Source: Candidatus Woesearchaeota archaeon CG08_land_8_20_14_0_20_47_9 (GTDB taxonomy: Archaea > Nanobdellota > Nanobdellia > Woesearchaeales > CG1-02-47-18). From it: 5,661 nt of DNA. Position 1 is the stretch's first letter; each line of letters begins with the position of its first letter. The notes beneath the pieces were generated by a model. That model had not been told where the DNA came from. It did no database searches and saw only the letters and a program-made list of their open reading frames with translations. Location: NCBI GenBank assembly GCA_002763335.1, contig PEYS01000095.1:1-5661 (forward strand), in the 5' to 3' direction. Positions 1 through 5,127 of the stretch are shown here, one piece after another. Position numbers and translations under genes: made by a program.

Positions 1-129
1 GTACTTGCCGTAAGGCAAGCCAAAGCGCTTGGTTTTCTCGTGGCCGAATGGAATCGGCTAGCTTTGAGCACACCGATGGAATGACAGCATTCAAAGCCTC
101 AACCTGTAAGAAACAGTAAGGCCATCTTA
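1..129. other. Non-coding segment with several short hairpins
   Basis: I see no credible coding frame here. The stretch holds several local inverted repeats: CTTGCC-GTAA-GGCAAG near position 4 (a 6-bp stem with a GNRA-type loop), GCCGA/TCGGC around 43-58, and GCTTTGA/TCAAAGC enclosing about 23 nt around 60-98. Such density suggests structured RNA, but I cannot decide the strand or a family, and the left end is cut by the window. It could be the end of an RNA gene continuing outside, or part of the candidate RNA transcribed toward it from position ~410. Confidence 0.3.
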
Positions 130-410
130 AATAAAAAGCTTCAGGCACGAGGCGTAACTTTACACTGGTCGCAGACCAGTGTAAAGTTACGCTTCTAATG
201 TCTGAATTTGATGGGGGTACTGGGAATCACGTGGTTAGGGCGTGTTGATACCATAACCAGTTCGAATTCCTGGGCTGAAAGCTGGCTTGCTTTCCGCCTC
301 CCAGATAGGTTGGTATCTCTCACTGTACTCTTCATAGCTAAGGCTTATGCTCAGCGCTCCAGGACTGGAGCCAACAGTGATGCCGGGTTACACCATACCC
401 CCACTGCCTG
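130..410 (-). ncRNA. Candidate structured non-coding RNA, family unknown
   Basis: No convincing protein is encoded, but the minus strand folds well by eye. A closing helix of nine pairs joins 395-403 (TGGGGGTAT) to 212-220 (GTACCCCCA). Inside lie GCTCCA/TGGAGC (366-371 with 356-361), the directly adjacent GCTGAG/CTTAGC (350-355 with 337-342), AGATA/TATCT (314-318 with 303-307), GAAAGC/GCTTTC (289-294 with 277-282), and the nested pair GGAAT/ATTCC (266-270 with 223-227) around TGGTTA/TAACCA (254-259 with 232-237). A BRE/TATA promoter at 430-444 predicts a start near 410. A long hairpin (149-195) followed by a T tract (129-137 on this strand) would end it. I searched by eye for the conserved cores of RNase P, SRP, 5S, 16S and 23S RNA and found none. 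Boundaries are inferred. The opposite strand would fold similarly, but its upstream signals are weaker. Confidence 0.42.
149..195 (-). terminator. 19-bp perfect hairpin followed by T tract
   Basis: Arms 152-170 and 174-192 are perfectly complementary around a 3-nt loop; a G·U pair and two further pairs extend the stem to 149-195. On the minus strand it is followed about a dozen bases later by TTTTTATTT (137-129), so it could terminate or stabilise the end of the candidate RNA. Archaeal termination relies mainly on T tracts, so the hairpin may instead protect a 3' end or be a leftover of a small inverted-repeat element. Confidence 0.5.
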
Positions 411-429
411 CTAGGGCTTAGTACTGAGG

Positions 430-444
430 TTTAAATATCTTTTC
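430..444 (-). promoter_or_regulatory. BRE/TATA promoter facing the candidate ncRNA
   Basis: Read on the minus strand, GAAAAG (444-439) is followed immediately by ATATTTAAA (438-430), a good match to an archaeal BRE plus TATA box. The predicted transcript start is near 410. The plus-strand reading has a TATA-like core but no purine-rich BRE, so the minus direction is preferred. Confidence 0.5.
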
Positions 445-448
445 AAAT

Positions 449-505
449 GAAAGCTTTGAATAACCTCGACTTCGCCTTCGGCTCGTCTCGGTATTCAAAG
501 CTTTC
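449..505. repeat. Long imperfect hairpin
   Basis: The arms GAAAGCTTTGAATA (449-462) and TATTCAAAGCTTTC (492-505) pair fully over 14 bp, followed by one bulged A and two further pairs. A GC-rich apical part contains GCC-TTC-GGC (474-482). It lies just upstream of the minus-strand promoter at 430-444 and downstream of the PIN remnant and hydrolase, so it could separate those two transcription units. No clear T tract follows on the minus strand. Confidence 0.4.
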
Positions 506-555
506 TGGTGTCGGGATTGCTACTTTAGATGGTTATACCGACGATGGGCCGCTAG

Positions 556-804
556 CTATATTTTCGAATTCCGACACAATGACGCGAATTCAGAACATTT
601 ATAAAATACGATGTATTCCATAGGAATACAATGGAAACCGTAACTTATAAGTTCCCAGACTAAAGTTTCAGAGAAGATAATTTTGTCTCTATTTTTTAAG
701 ATCTTTACAAATAAGTCTGCTGCATATTTTCCAATAGGCTTCCTGGATTTGCTAAAACGATCTTCATAGTAGTCTCTCCATATGCAGGTGTCTATATCAT
801 CCCC
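556..804 (-). pseudogene. PIN-domain (VapC-like) ribonuclease remnant
   Basis: An open frame from 804 to the stop at 556 reads GDDIDTCIWRDYYEDRFSKS, continues with RKPIGKYAADLFVK, and then ILKNRDKIIFSETLVWEL. Known of the family: PIN nucleases open with a hydrophobic strand, the metal-binding Asp (here in DTC), then a helix, and carry a second acidic residue in a motif like SE..V.EL. Both are visible. What is missing: there is no start codon in frame (a TAA lies just upstream, and the only nearby ATG is in the hydrolase frame). After about 50 residues the tail no longer resembles a PIN domain and stops, so the second half with its later catalytic acids is absent. The frame is AT-rich (AAA, TTA, ATT, TAT codons), unlike its neighbours, consistent with foreign origin. 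No antitoxin gene is visible. I am fairly sure of the PIN assignment and surer that it is not functional. Confidence 0.6.
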
Positions 805-1442
805 TTAACCCTCTCAAGAAGCAGCTCAAACCTAGTATAGCCAGCCTTCTCATTCAGGTGGCCACCGTTCTTAATGAGTATGACCTTTGTGCCAAGGTTT
901 GCTGCAAGATCCTTTGCCTTTGACAATGGCACATAAGGATCATTATCAGAATGAAAGACATAGAATTTCTTGCAGCCCTGTCTTATCCTCTGCCAGTTAA
1001 ATGGCTTGTCAACAAATGTTTTGTTTATAGTGTCAAATATCGGGTTATTAAGCAGCCCTGTGAAGCCTGAGACAAGGAATGCTGCCTTGACGGTAAGAGG
1101 CTTGCTGTTGCATCTGCTGCTGGGCATGCAGGCGTCGTCGCCATAATCATCATCTGCATCATTAGCATCATTGTCATCATCATCATGCAAGCCACACCCC
1201 TCAAGGAGATTGAGTATAAATGAAGGCCCGAGGCTGTGACCAATAAAGATCGTATCCTCATCAACATATTCCTTGAAGTCCTCAAACACCCTCATCCAGT
1301 TATCAAGTGTCTGCCCCTTAGGCGTAGGAAAGCGAGGCACGTAAACCCTGCATCCAAGCCTCTCAAGCTCCCTTTTTAGCCAGGGTATCCAGTTCTCCTC
1401 AGGACTGCCATAAGCGCCGTGGATTATGATGATGGGGGGCAT
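792..1442 (-). CDS. RBBP9/YdeN-type serine hydrolase (alpha/beta fold)
   Basis: A 216-residue protein, probably a cytoplasmic serine hydrolase of the RBBP9/YdeN family (DUF1234/Ser_hydrolase type); the substrate is unknown. Visible: a first strand ending in HG (IIIIHGAYGSP), the nucleophile elbow GHSLG with Ser70, a late HSDNDPYVP with likely catalytic Asp168, and GGH with His195 near the C-terminus. These match the triad order of the family. An aspartate-rich segment (11 of residues 87-103 are Asp) followed by a Cys/Ser-rich stretch interrupts the core after the nucleophile helix; family members usually lack it. Start choice: a TTG 12 bases upstream is in frame, but ATG at 1442 lies about 26 nt from the TATA box centre, fitting a leaderless transcript. 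The stop overlaps the PIN remnant, suggesting the two once formed an operon. Family confidence is high, function low. Confidence 0.85.
   Translation of the reverse strand: MPPIIIIHGAYGSPEENWIPWLKRELERLGCRVYVPRFPTPKGQTLDNWMRVFEDFKEYVDEDTIFIGHSLGPSFILNLLEGCGLHDDDDNDANDADDDYGDDACMPSSRCNSKPLTVKAAFLVSGFTGLLNNPIFDTINKTFVDKPFNWQRIRQGCKKFYVFHSDNDPYVPLSKAKDLAANLGTKVILIKNGGHLNEKAGYTRFELLLERVKGMI
1134..1184 (-). repeat. GAT/GAC trinucleotide repeat encoding an Asp-rich tract
   Basis: Runs of ATC/GTC (plus-strand view) encode residues 87-103 of the hydrolase, 11 of 17 being Asp with interspersed Asn and Ala. The shape suggests slippage expansion of GAT codons, with later substitutions. The frame of the hydrolase is kept across it. 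Confidence 0.75.
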
Positions 1443-1463
1443 GATGGGGAGCAAGTTTTGGGG

Positions 1464-1486
1464 AATATATTAAGCTTTGGTTGCTG
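1464..1486 (-). promoter_or_regulatory. TATA box and upstream motif of the hydrolase gene
   Basis: On the minus strand CAGCAACC (1486-1479) is followed after five bases (AAAGC) by TTAATATATT (1473-1464). The box centre is about 26 nt from the ATG at 1442, so transcription probably starts at or next to the start codon. The AAAG just before the box resembles a BRE. Confidence 0.6.
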
Positions 1487-1499
1487 CTAAGAAGCCCTA

Positions 1500-1689
1500 A
1501 TGAGATTGTGACGCACCCTGCTCAGGAAGCGAGTTGATAAAGCTTCACTCTGCAAGTAAGCTGCTGGAGAACGAACTTCTCTAGCTTTCTTTTCTCCACT
1601 CAAGACTGGGAGACTGCCTTTGCACTGGCCTTACCCGCCCCTCGATAGCGCTCAAGACGTGGCTGGCTAGCACTCCGAAGGCTCAAGGC
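1500..1689. other. Intergenic, no gene seen
   Basis: No frame with protein-like composition on either strand. The octamer CTCAAGAC occurs three times in about 100 bases (1599-1606, 1651-1658, 1689-1696), with a related CTCAAGGC between the last two. The copies are short and irregularly spaced; I assign no function. Confidence 0.4.
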
Positions 1690-2302
1690 TCAAGACCCAG
1701 GGCCCATCTCTGGTTCCTCCTTCTCTTCCTCTCCCTCGCCCTTCTCCTCGCCTGCAACAGAGTCAATTGTCTTTGAAGCCTGCTCGTCAGCACCCTTCTG
1801 CTCTTTTAGGTTGAACTTCTTCTCAAAGTGGTCTGACAATAGCATCAGGCCTTCGTAGATCCTCATCCTGCTTCCCCTGCTGGTGGAGGTTATAGAGCAG
1901 AACTGTCGCGTCGTGTATGCCCTTGAGCTTGCCGAAGAGCTTCTGAGCTTCAGCTGACTTAGACTTCTCAGAGGCCTTATGCATCAGGTCGCAGAGTTCT
2001 TTTTCAACGCCCATTATCTTCTCATCCTCAAGCCTTATAAGGGCCTCGATCAGCATCTCATGGGTCTTGAAGAGCGCGCTAATCCTCCGCTCCTCAACAC
2101 GCCTGTTGTACTCTGAGGTGATGATAAGGGCTGCATTTGATGTTCGCTTCCTGAAGGTGAATATCCTTCTCAGTATGCGGTAGTTCTTCATGTCTGAGAG
2201 CTGCCACTGCCTCCTCAGAATGTGGCTGTAGACCCTCCCTGCCAGCAGAAGTGCTAGTGCAATCCCCAGAAGCACTAGAAATTCTTGCAGCGTTATGGCC
2301 AG
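1690..2302 (-). pseudogene. Membrane-anchored helical protein, frameshifted
   Basis: I do not recognise the family. The frame from GTG at 2275 begins with a hydrophobic helix (LLGIALALLLAG, possibly extended upstream as AITLQEFLV to CTG 2302), then a basic stretch (RRIFTFRKR), i.e. an N-terminal anchor with the rest probably cytoplasmic. A long charged, helix-rich region follows (EKIMGVEKELCDLMHKASEK). It stops at 1823 after an unconvincing tail (RRPDAIVRPL). One base over, the next frame continues naturally as MRIYEGLMLLSDHFEKKFNL, an acidic KGEGEEEKEEPE tail and a stop at 1690. Removing one base near 1866-1890, for example in the CCCC run at 1874-1877, joins them into about 194 residues. 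It is either a recent pseudogene, a sequence error, or less likely two overlapping genes. No good start codon accompanies the GTGAGG ribosome-binding-like site at 2312-2317; CTG 2302 lies 8-9 bases after it. Confidence 0.6.
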
Positions 2303-2362
2303 TCAATGATCCTCACATCATCAACAGCAGCGCCTGGCTCACCCCCTTTTTTCCACGCATAA
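2293..2362 (-). pseudogene. Headless C-terminal coding fragment beside tRNA-Val
   Basis: The frame read immediately after the tRNA 3' end gives SYAWKKGGEPGAAVDDVRII then DWP and a stop at 2293, overlapping the start region of the next gene. A segment such as GAAVDDVRI resembles the last strands of secreted beta-sandwich (LamG/jelly-roll) domains, though this is a similarity by eye only. It has no start of its own outside the tRNA. It may be the end of a gene cut by rearrangement at the tRNA, or a chance open frame of about 23 codons. Confidence 0.3.
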
Positions 2363-2363
2363 C

Positions 2364-2474
2364 TGGGCCTGACCGGGTTCGAACCGGTGACATTCACCAT
2401 TCTGAGGCATCCTGCACTTAGGCAATATCAGGATGCATCGTCAAGGTGACATCATACCACTAGATCACAGGCCC
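2364..2474 (-). tRNA. tRNA-Val(GAC) with 39-nt intron
   Basis: The acceptor stem GGGCCTG/CAGGCCC pairs fully, with discriminator A at 2364 and no encoded CCA. The T arm is ACCGG-TTCGAAC-CCGGT and the anticodon stem is TCACC/GGTGA. The loop reads TTGACG, intron, T, placing the anticodon GAC at 2442-2440. Removing 2438-2400 leaves 72 nt of normal proportions. Gene order suggests transcription either from its own weak box (CTTTATT, 2517-2511) or from the TATA at 2556-2563. Confidence 0.93.
2400..2438 (-). other. Bulge-helix-bulge intron of tRNA-Val, position 37/38
   Basis: The intron has its own 8-bp helix (GCATCCTG/CAGGATGC). The splice motif is visible: a 4-bp central helix TTGA/TCAG (one G·U), a 3-nt bulge CGA plus a T·C mismatch on the 5' side, and a 3-nt bulge AAT on the 3' side. 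Cutting after the second base of each bulge gives the loop TTGACGT. This is the substrate shape of the archaeal tRNA-splicing endonuclease. Confidence 0.85.
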
Positions 2475-2521
2475 GATGAAGTTGATGAAGGCGATGATTG
2501 TAATGTTCGCAATAAAGTGGT

Positions 2522-2579
2522 TGCCAGCGCCTTTAGGGCTGGCGGGATTCACCACTATATTAAGGTTGCTGTAATCCCG
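2522..2579 (-). promoter_or_regulatory. Hairpins and TATA box between KaiC-like gene and tRNA-Val
   Basis: A hairpin GCCAGC/GCTGGC (2523-2528 with 2538-2543, plus two inner pairs) lies downstream of the ATPase stop and may end that operon. CGGGATT/AATCCCG (2543-2549 with 2573-2579) encloses CAGCAACC (2571-2564) directly followed by TTAATATA (2563-2556), read on the minus strand. This promoter would start RNA near 2534, giving tRNA-Val a roughly 60-nt leader. The two hairpins share one base and so compete slightly. Confidence 0.4.
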
Positions 2580-2615
2580 GCTTCTCTGTTACTGCACACC
2601 GAGGGTGCACGGAGA

Positions 2616-3431
2616 CTATATCAATGCAGGCTGCCCGCCATAGAGGGCCTTGAACTTGCCGTTCTCAAACTCCAGGCTGAAGACGTCAACATTACAGGCA
2701 GTTGCACGCATCTTAACTACGGATATCTCACGGGTAACCTTCCTCTGCCTCTCAACGAGCTGGAGCCTTATCACGCCATCTACAAGGAAGTCCTCAACAC
2801 CAAACTCGCCATACCTGCTCCCATCACGAGGCGTCTCTGAGACGAGGAAGCATGTAAGGTCAAGGTCGCGCAGGAACTCGAAGATATAGAAGAGCTCTGT
2901 TCTCGGATGCGTGAAGTTTGAGAGCACGTAGAGGGCACTCAGCGAGTCAATTATGAGTATATCGCAGCCTGAGGCCTGCTTCATCTTCTTCACAACATTC
3001 TTAACAACATTAAGCCAGTCGCTGCTCGGACTGATCTTAACCGCCTTTATCTCCTTTCTTATGGCGCCTATATCTGTTATCACAAAAGCCCCTCCCTTGC
3101 CTGATTTAACCTTCTGGATCTTCTGATTGAATTCAGAGAGGTCTGATATAACAACCAGGTTGATCTTAGAGAGATTAAAGTCCAGGTTTGTCATGTGGTT
3201 CAGAAGCGAATACCATGACTGCTCTAAGGAGATGTACAGCGCCTTCTTTCCCTTAAGCACCTCGTGGTATGCAATGTTAAAGCTCACTGAGGACTTCATT
3301 GAACCACTTGAACCGCAGATAAGGGTTATCGAGTTCTCTGGTACTCCCCCCTGGATCTGCTCGTCAAGCCCCTCTATGTACGTCCTTATCCTCTTTATGT
3401 CGTTCTTGCTCGAAATAAGCTTCTCCTCCAT
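2616..3431 (-). CDS. Single-domain KaiC-like RecA-superfamily ATPase
   Basis: A 271-residue KaiC/GvpD/RAD55-type ATPase, presumably a cytoplasmic nucleotide-driven switch or oligomer. Visible: an entry like the family's (GLDEQIQGGVPENSITLICG), Walker A GSSGSMKSS at 40-48 with Lys46, YISLEQS with Glu70 (KaiC usually has paired glutamates here), Walker B DILIIDS with Asp162, and the family signatures VEDFLVDGVI (212-221) and KMRAT (240-244). Odd: Met45 replaces the usual Gly before the Walker lysine, and Gln replaces the second catalytic-type glutamate. There is one ATPase domain rather than KaiC's two, and no added DNA-binding domain. Start: ATG 3431 has GGGGG about 7 bases upstream; the in-frame TTG at 3437 is too close to that site. 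It lies 14 bases after the propeller gene stop, so the two are almost surely co-transcribed. Target unknown. Confidence 0.88.
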   Translation of the reverse strand: MEEKLISSKNDIKRIRTYIEGLDEQIQGGVPENSITLICGSSGSMKSSVSFNIAYHEVLKGKKALYISLEQSWYSLLNHMTNLDFNLSKINLVVISDLSEFNQKIQKVKSGKGGAFVITDIGAIRKEIKAVKISPSSDWLNVVKNVVKKMKQASGCDILIIDSLSALYVLSNFTHPRTELFYIFEFLRDLDLTCFLVSETPRDGSRYGEFGVEDFLVDGVIRLQLVERQRKVTREISVVKMRATACNVDVFSLEFENGKFKALYGGQPALI

Positions 3432-3445
3432 TTTCAAACCCCCTT

Positions 3446-4711
3446 TTAATTTGTATGAACAACGCTGGATATCCTTCCGTTAGCTGTGCATATAAGAACC
3501 TGCTCCTTAGAGCCTGTCAGCCTTGTAAGCCCCACAATGATGCCCTCTGTCTTAAGCTGCCATATCTTCTTGCCATGAAAGCCCCCGGGCTCAGAGGTCA
3601 TAACATTACCGTAGCTGCCACTCTGCTGAACAACGCCGGAAACACCGGGCATGTAATCAAGCATAAATGCCCCTTCAGCCTCGAGTATGTATAGGAAGTG
3701 GTCAAATGACCCTGCAACAACCTCAAGCCTTCCATCGCGGTCTATGTCCAGCACAATGGGCGAGGAGGCAACCCAGAAGTCTGTTTCGAAACTCCATATC
3801 TTAGACCCCTCTGAATTCAGGGCGTATACGTTGTTATCACAGGATCCGAAAAAAACCTCTGGCTTAGAGTCATGATTTACATCTGCAGTGCATGCAGCCG
3901 AGCAGATTTTGCCCTCGCTCTTGTATGCCCACACCGGGTTTCCCCTGACATCCAATGCATAGAGGGTGTTGTCAAAAGAGCCAAAGAGTATGTTCTGCTC
4001 GCCCTTGCTCTTGAGGTCTACAAATACTGGCTCGGCTGTTATCTTATCCCCGGTGTCAAACTGCCAGAGCAGCTTTCCCCTTGGTGAGATAGAGATGAGT
4101 CTGCCGCTGTCAGTGCCTACAACAAGCTGGCCTGTTTTCGGTTCAAAGGCGGCCTTACACTCGATAGGCGATCCTGCATCAAGGCTCCATAGCAGCTTCC
4201 CCTTGTTGTTAAGGACGTATACCATTCCGTCAACGGCTCCAAAGACAATCTCTTGTTTGCCATCGCCATTGATATCGCATATTACTGGCTGGGCCCTTAT
4301 AGCGTCACCTGCCTTAAAGCGCCAGAGCAGAGATGCGTTGCTCTTAACAGCAAACAGGAGGCCAGATTCAGAACCGAACACTACTTCACTTTCACCATCA
4401 TCATTCAGGTCATCCACTGCTGGGCTAGTGACATTCCACGCAATCTCATCCTCTTTAAACATCATCTCAACATCGCTAACCTTATCCTTAGATTCCTGGG
4501 AGTTAAATGACCATAAAACATCGCCGCTTGGTCTCAGGGCATAGAGTATGCCATCCTTTGTTGGCACAAATATGTACTTATCATCTCCTCCCCTCTTAAG
4601 CGAGGCTACGATAGGGGCATTCATTATCCCTGCCTTTGCATCAAATGTCCACTCCTGCTCAATTCTGCCTACGCGCTCGCCAACAAGCCTCTTAAAGACC
4701 TCCTTTATCAT
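3446..4711 (-). CDS. Cytoplasmic beta-propeller protein (FG-GAP/PQQ-like repeats)
   Basis: A 421-residue repeat protein. About eight units each end in a strand like G-x-x-x-W-x-F (Trp at 21, 67, 130, 175, 216, 261, 306, 384) and contain xVYAL strands. This predicts a closed beta-propeller of seven or eight blades. Four units carry FG-GAP/VCBS calcium-type loops: DLNDDG (101-106), DINGDG (146-151), DVNHDS (277-282) and DIDRDG (322-327), the third imperfect. The mix of PQQ-like W motifs and FG-GAP loops is typical of extracellular or periplasmic proteins, yet there is no signal peptide or membrane segment: the N-terminus MIKEVFKRLVGERVG is basic and amphipathic. It is therefore likely cytoplasmic or peripheral and may serve as a protein-binding platform or ligand sensor. 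First gene of an operon with the KaiC-like ATPase. ATG 4711 has GGGATG upstream and suits the promoter at 4748. Ligand and partner are unproven. Confidence 0.85.
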   Translation of the reverse strand: MIKEVFKRLVGERVGRIEQEWTFDAKAGIMNAPIVASLKRGGDDKYIFVPTKDGILYALRPSGDVLWSFNSQESKDKVSDVEMMFKEDEIAWNVTSPAVDDLNDDGESEVVFGSESGLLFAVKSNASLLWRFKAGDAIRAQPVICDINGDGKQEIVFGAVDGMVYVLNNKGKLLWSLDAGSPIECKAAFEPKTGQLVVGTDSGRLISISPRGKLLWQFDTGDKITAEPVFVDLKSKGEQNILFGSFDNTLYALDVRGNPVWAYKSEGKICSAACTADVNHDSKPEVFFGSCDNNVYALNSEGSKIWSFETDFWVASSPIVLDIDRDGRLEVVAGSFDHFLYILEAEGAFMLDYMPGVSGVVQQSGSYGNVMTSEPGGFHGKKIWQLKTEGIIVGLTRLTGSKEQVLICTANGRISSVVHTN

Positions 4712-4747
4712 CCTTCATCCCTTTTGACATTTTTATTTGGAGAGATG

Positions 4748-4755
4748 TATATAAA
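4748..4755 (-). promoter_or_regulatory. TATA box of the propeller/ATPase operon
   Basis: Minus-strand TTTATATA within ATAAATTTATATAC. The expected transcript start is near 4725, leaving a leader of about 14 nt containing a GGGATG ribosome-binding-like site before ATG 4711. Confidence 0.65.
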
Positions 4756-4782
4756 TTTATCGCGGAGTTGTCTGTTGGCATG

Positions 4783-4806
4783 CCCGCATGGGAACCCGCA
4801 TGGGAA
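4783..4806. repeat. Tandem 12-bp direct repeat upstream of the operon promoter
   Basis: CCCGCATGGGAA occurs twice with no gap (4783-4794 and 4795-4806). Each unit has CCC/GGG symmetry around GCAT. It sits about 28 bp upstream of the TATA box on the transcription side, where archaeal activators often bind, so it is a candidate operator for the propeller/ATPase operon. No regulator gene is present nearby. Confidence 0.5.
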
Positions 4807-4812
4807 GAGGCT

Positions 4813-5014
4813 CTAGCTGATTGCTGCCACAAGGTCGCCAAGGTAATGGGTTGCTGAGATAACGAGGATTGTGATAACTAAGTGTTCAATAATGACTCTG
4901 TGGGGTTCTATGAAGTGCGTCTGCAACTGCGATAATCAGGATTAACAGAACATAAACCGCTTGTTTAAATAATTTTGGGGTGTTGGCAGATGGGCTGCCT
5001 AGAACAGCAACCAT
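4813..5014 (-). pseudogene. Small two-helix membrane protein, frameshifted
   Basis: From ATG 5014 one frame gives MVAVLGSPSANTPKLFKQAV then YVLLILIIAVADALH, a first hydrophobic helix, followed by a poor tail and a stop at 4886. One base over, the next frame continues as HFIEPHRVIIEHLVITILVI and SATHYLGDLVAAIS with a stop at 4813, a second hydrophobic helix with a sensible protein end. Removing one base around 4905-4925 joins them to roughly 66 residues with two membrane segments. I do not recognise the family. The ATG overlaps the tRNA-Arg TATA box on the opposite strand, and no minus-strand promoter is clear, so the true start may be lost. It is either a decayed gene or a sequence error. Confidence 0.5.
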
Positions 5015-5022
5015 TAAAAATA
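5005..5022 (+). promoter_or_regulatory. Promoter of tRNA-Arg (and NUDIX gene)
   Basis: CAGCAACC (5005-5012) is followed directly by ATTAAAAATA (5013-5022). The box centre is about 25 nt upstream of the mature tRNA 5' end at 5043, the expected archaeal spacing, so the transcript should start at or very near the tRNA end. Confidence 0.7.
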
Positions 5023-5042
5023 GATGGCTCTCCTCATAACCT

Positions 5043-5116
5043 GGGCCCGTGATGTAGTCCGGATAGCATAATCGGCTTCGGACCGATATACGAGGGTTCG
5101 AATCCCTCCGGGCTCG
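5043..5116 (+). tRNA. tRNA-Arg(UCG)
   Basis: The acceptor stem GGGCCCG/CGGGCTC has one G·U pair; the discriminator is G at 5116 and CCA is not encoded. The anticodon arm ATCGG-CTTCGGA-CCGAT gives anticodon TCG, decoding CGN arginine codons. The T arm is GAGGG-TTCGAAT-CCCTC. No intron. The NUDIX gene begins 11 bases downstream, so 3' processing of the tRNA probably sets the 5' end of that mRNA. Confidence 0.94.
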
Positions 5117-5127
5117 TTGGGGTTTAG

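Noticed and set aside
130..410. RNase P or SRP RNA identity for the structured segment
   Set aside because: The conserved P4 sequences of RNase P RNA and the helix 8 motif of SRP RNA are not found on either strand by eye.
208..414. 68-codon plus-strand open frame
   Set aside because: Composition is not protein-like, there is no ribosome-binding site, and the stretch is better explained by the inverted repeats of the candidate RNA.
508..577. Possible tRNA-like element: 7-bp outer stem GTGTCGG/CCGACAC with TTCGAAT and AGATGGTTA inside
   Set aside because: The T-loop-like TTCGAAT has no paired T stem and no anticodon arm can be formed; much of it overlaps the end of the PIN remnant frame.
1025..1285. 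Minus-strand frame with a run of methionines
   Set aside because: It is the shadow of the GAT repeat inside the hydrolase gene.
1599..1696. Three CTCAAGAC octamers as a possible CRISPR-like or regulatory array
   Set aside because: Units are only 8 bp, spacing is irregular (52 and 38 bases) and no associated genes are present.
3966..4544. 192-codon plus-strand open frame
   Set aside because: It is antisense to the propeller gene, rich in Ser/Pro/Leu as expected from reading repeat codons backwards, and has no promoter.
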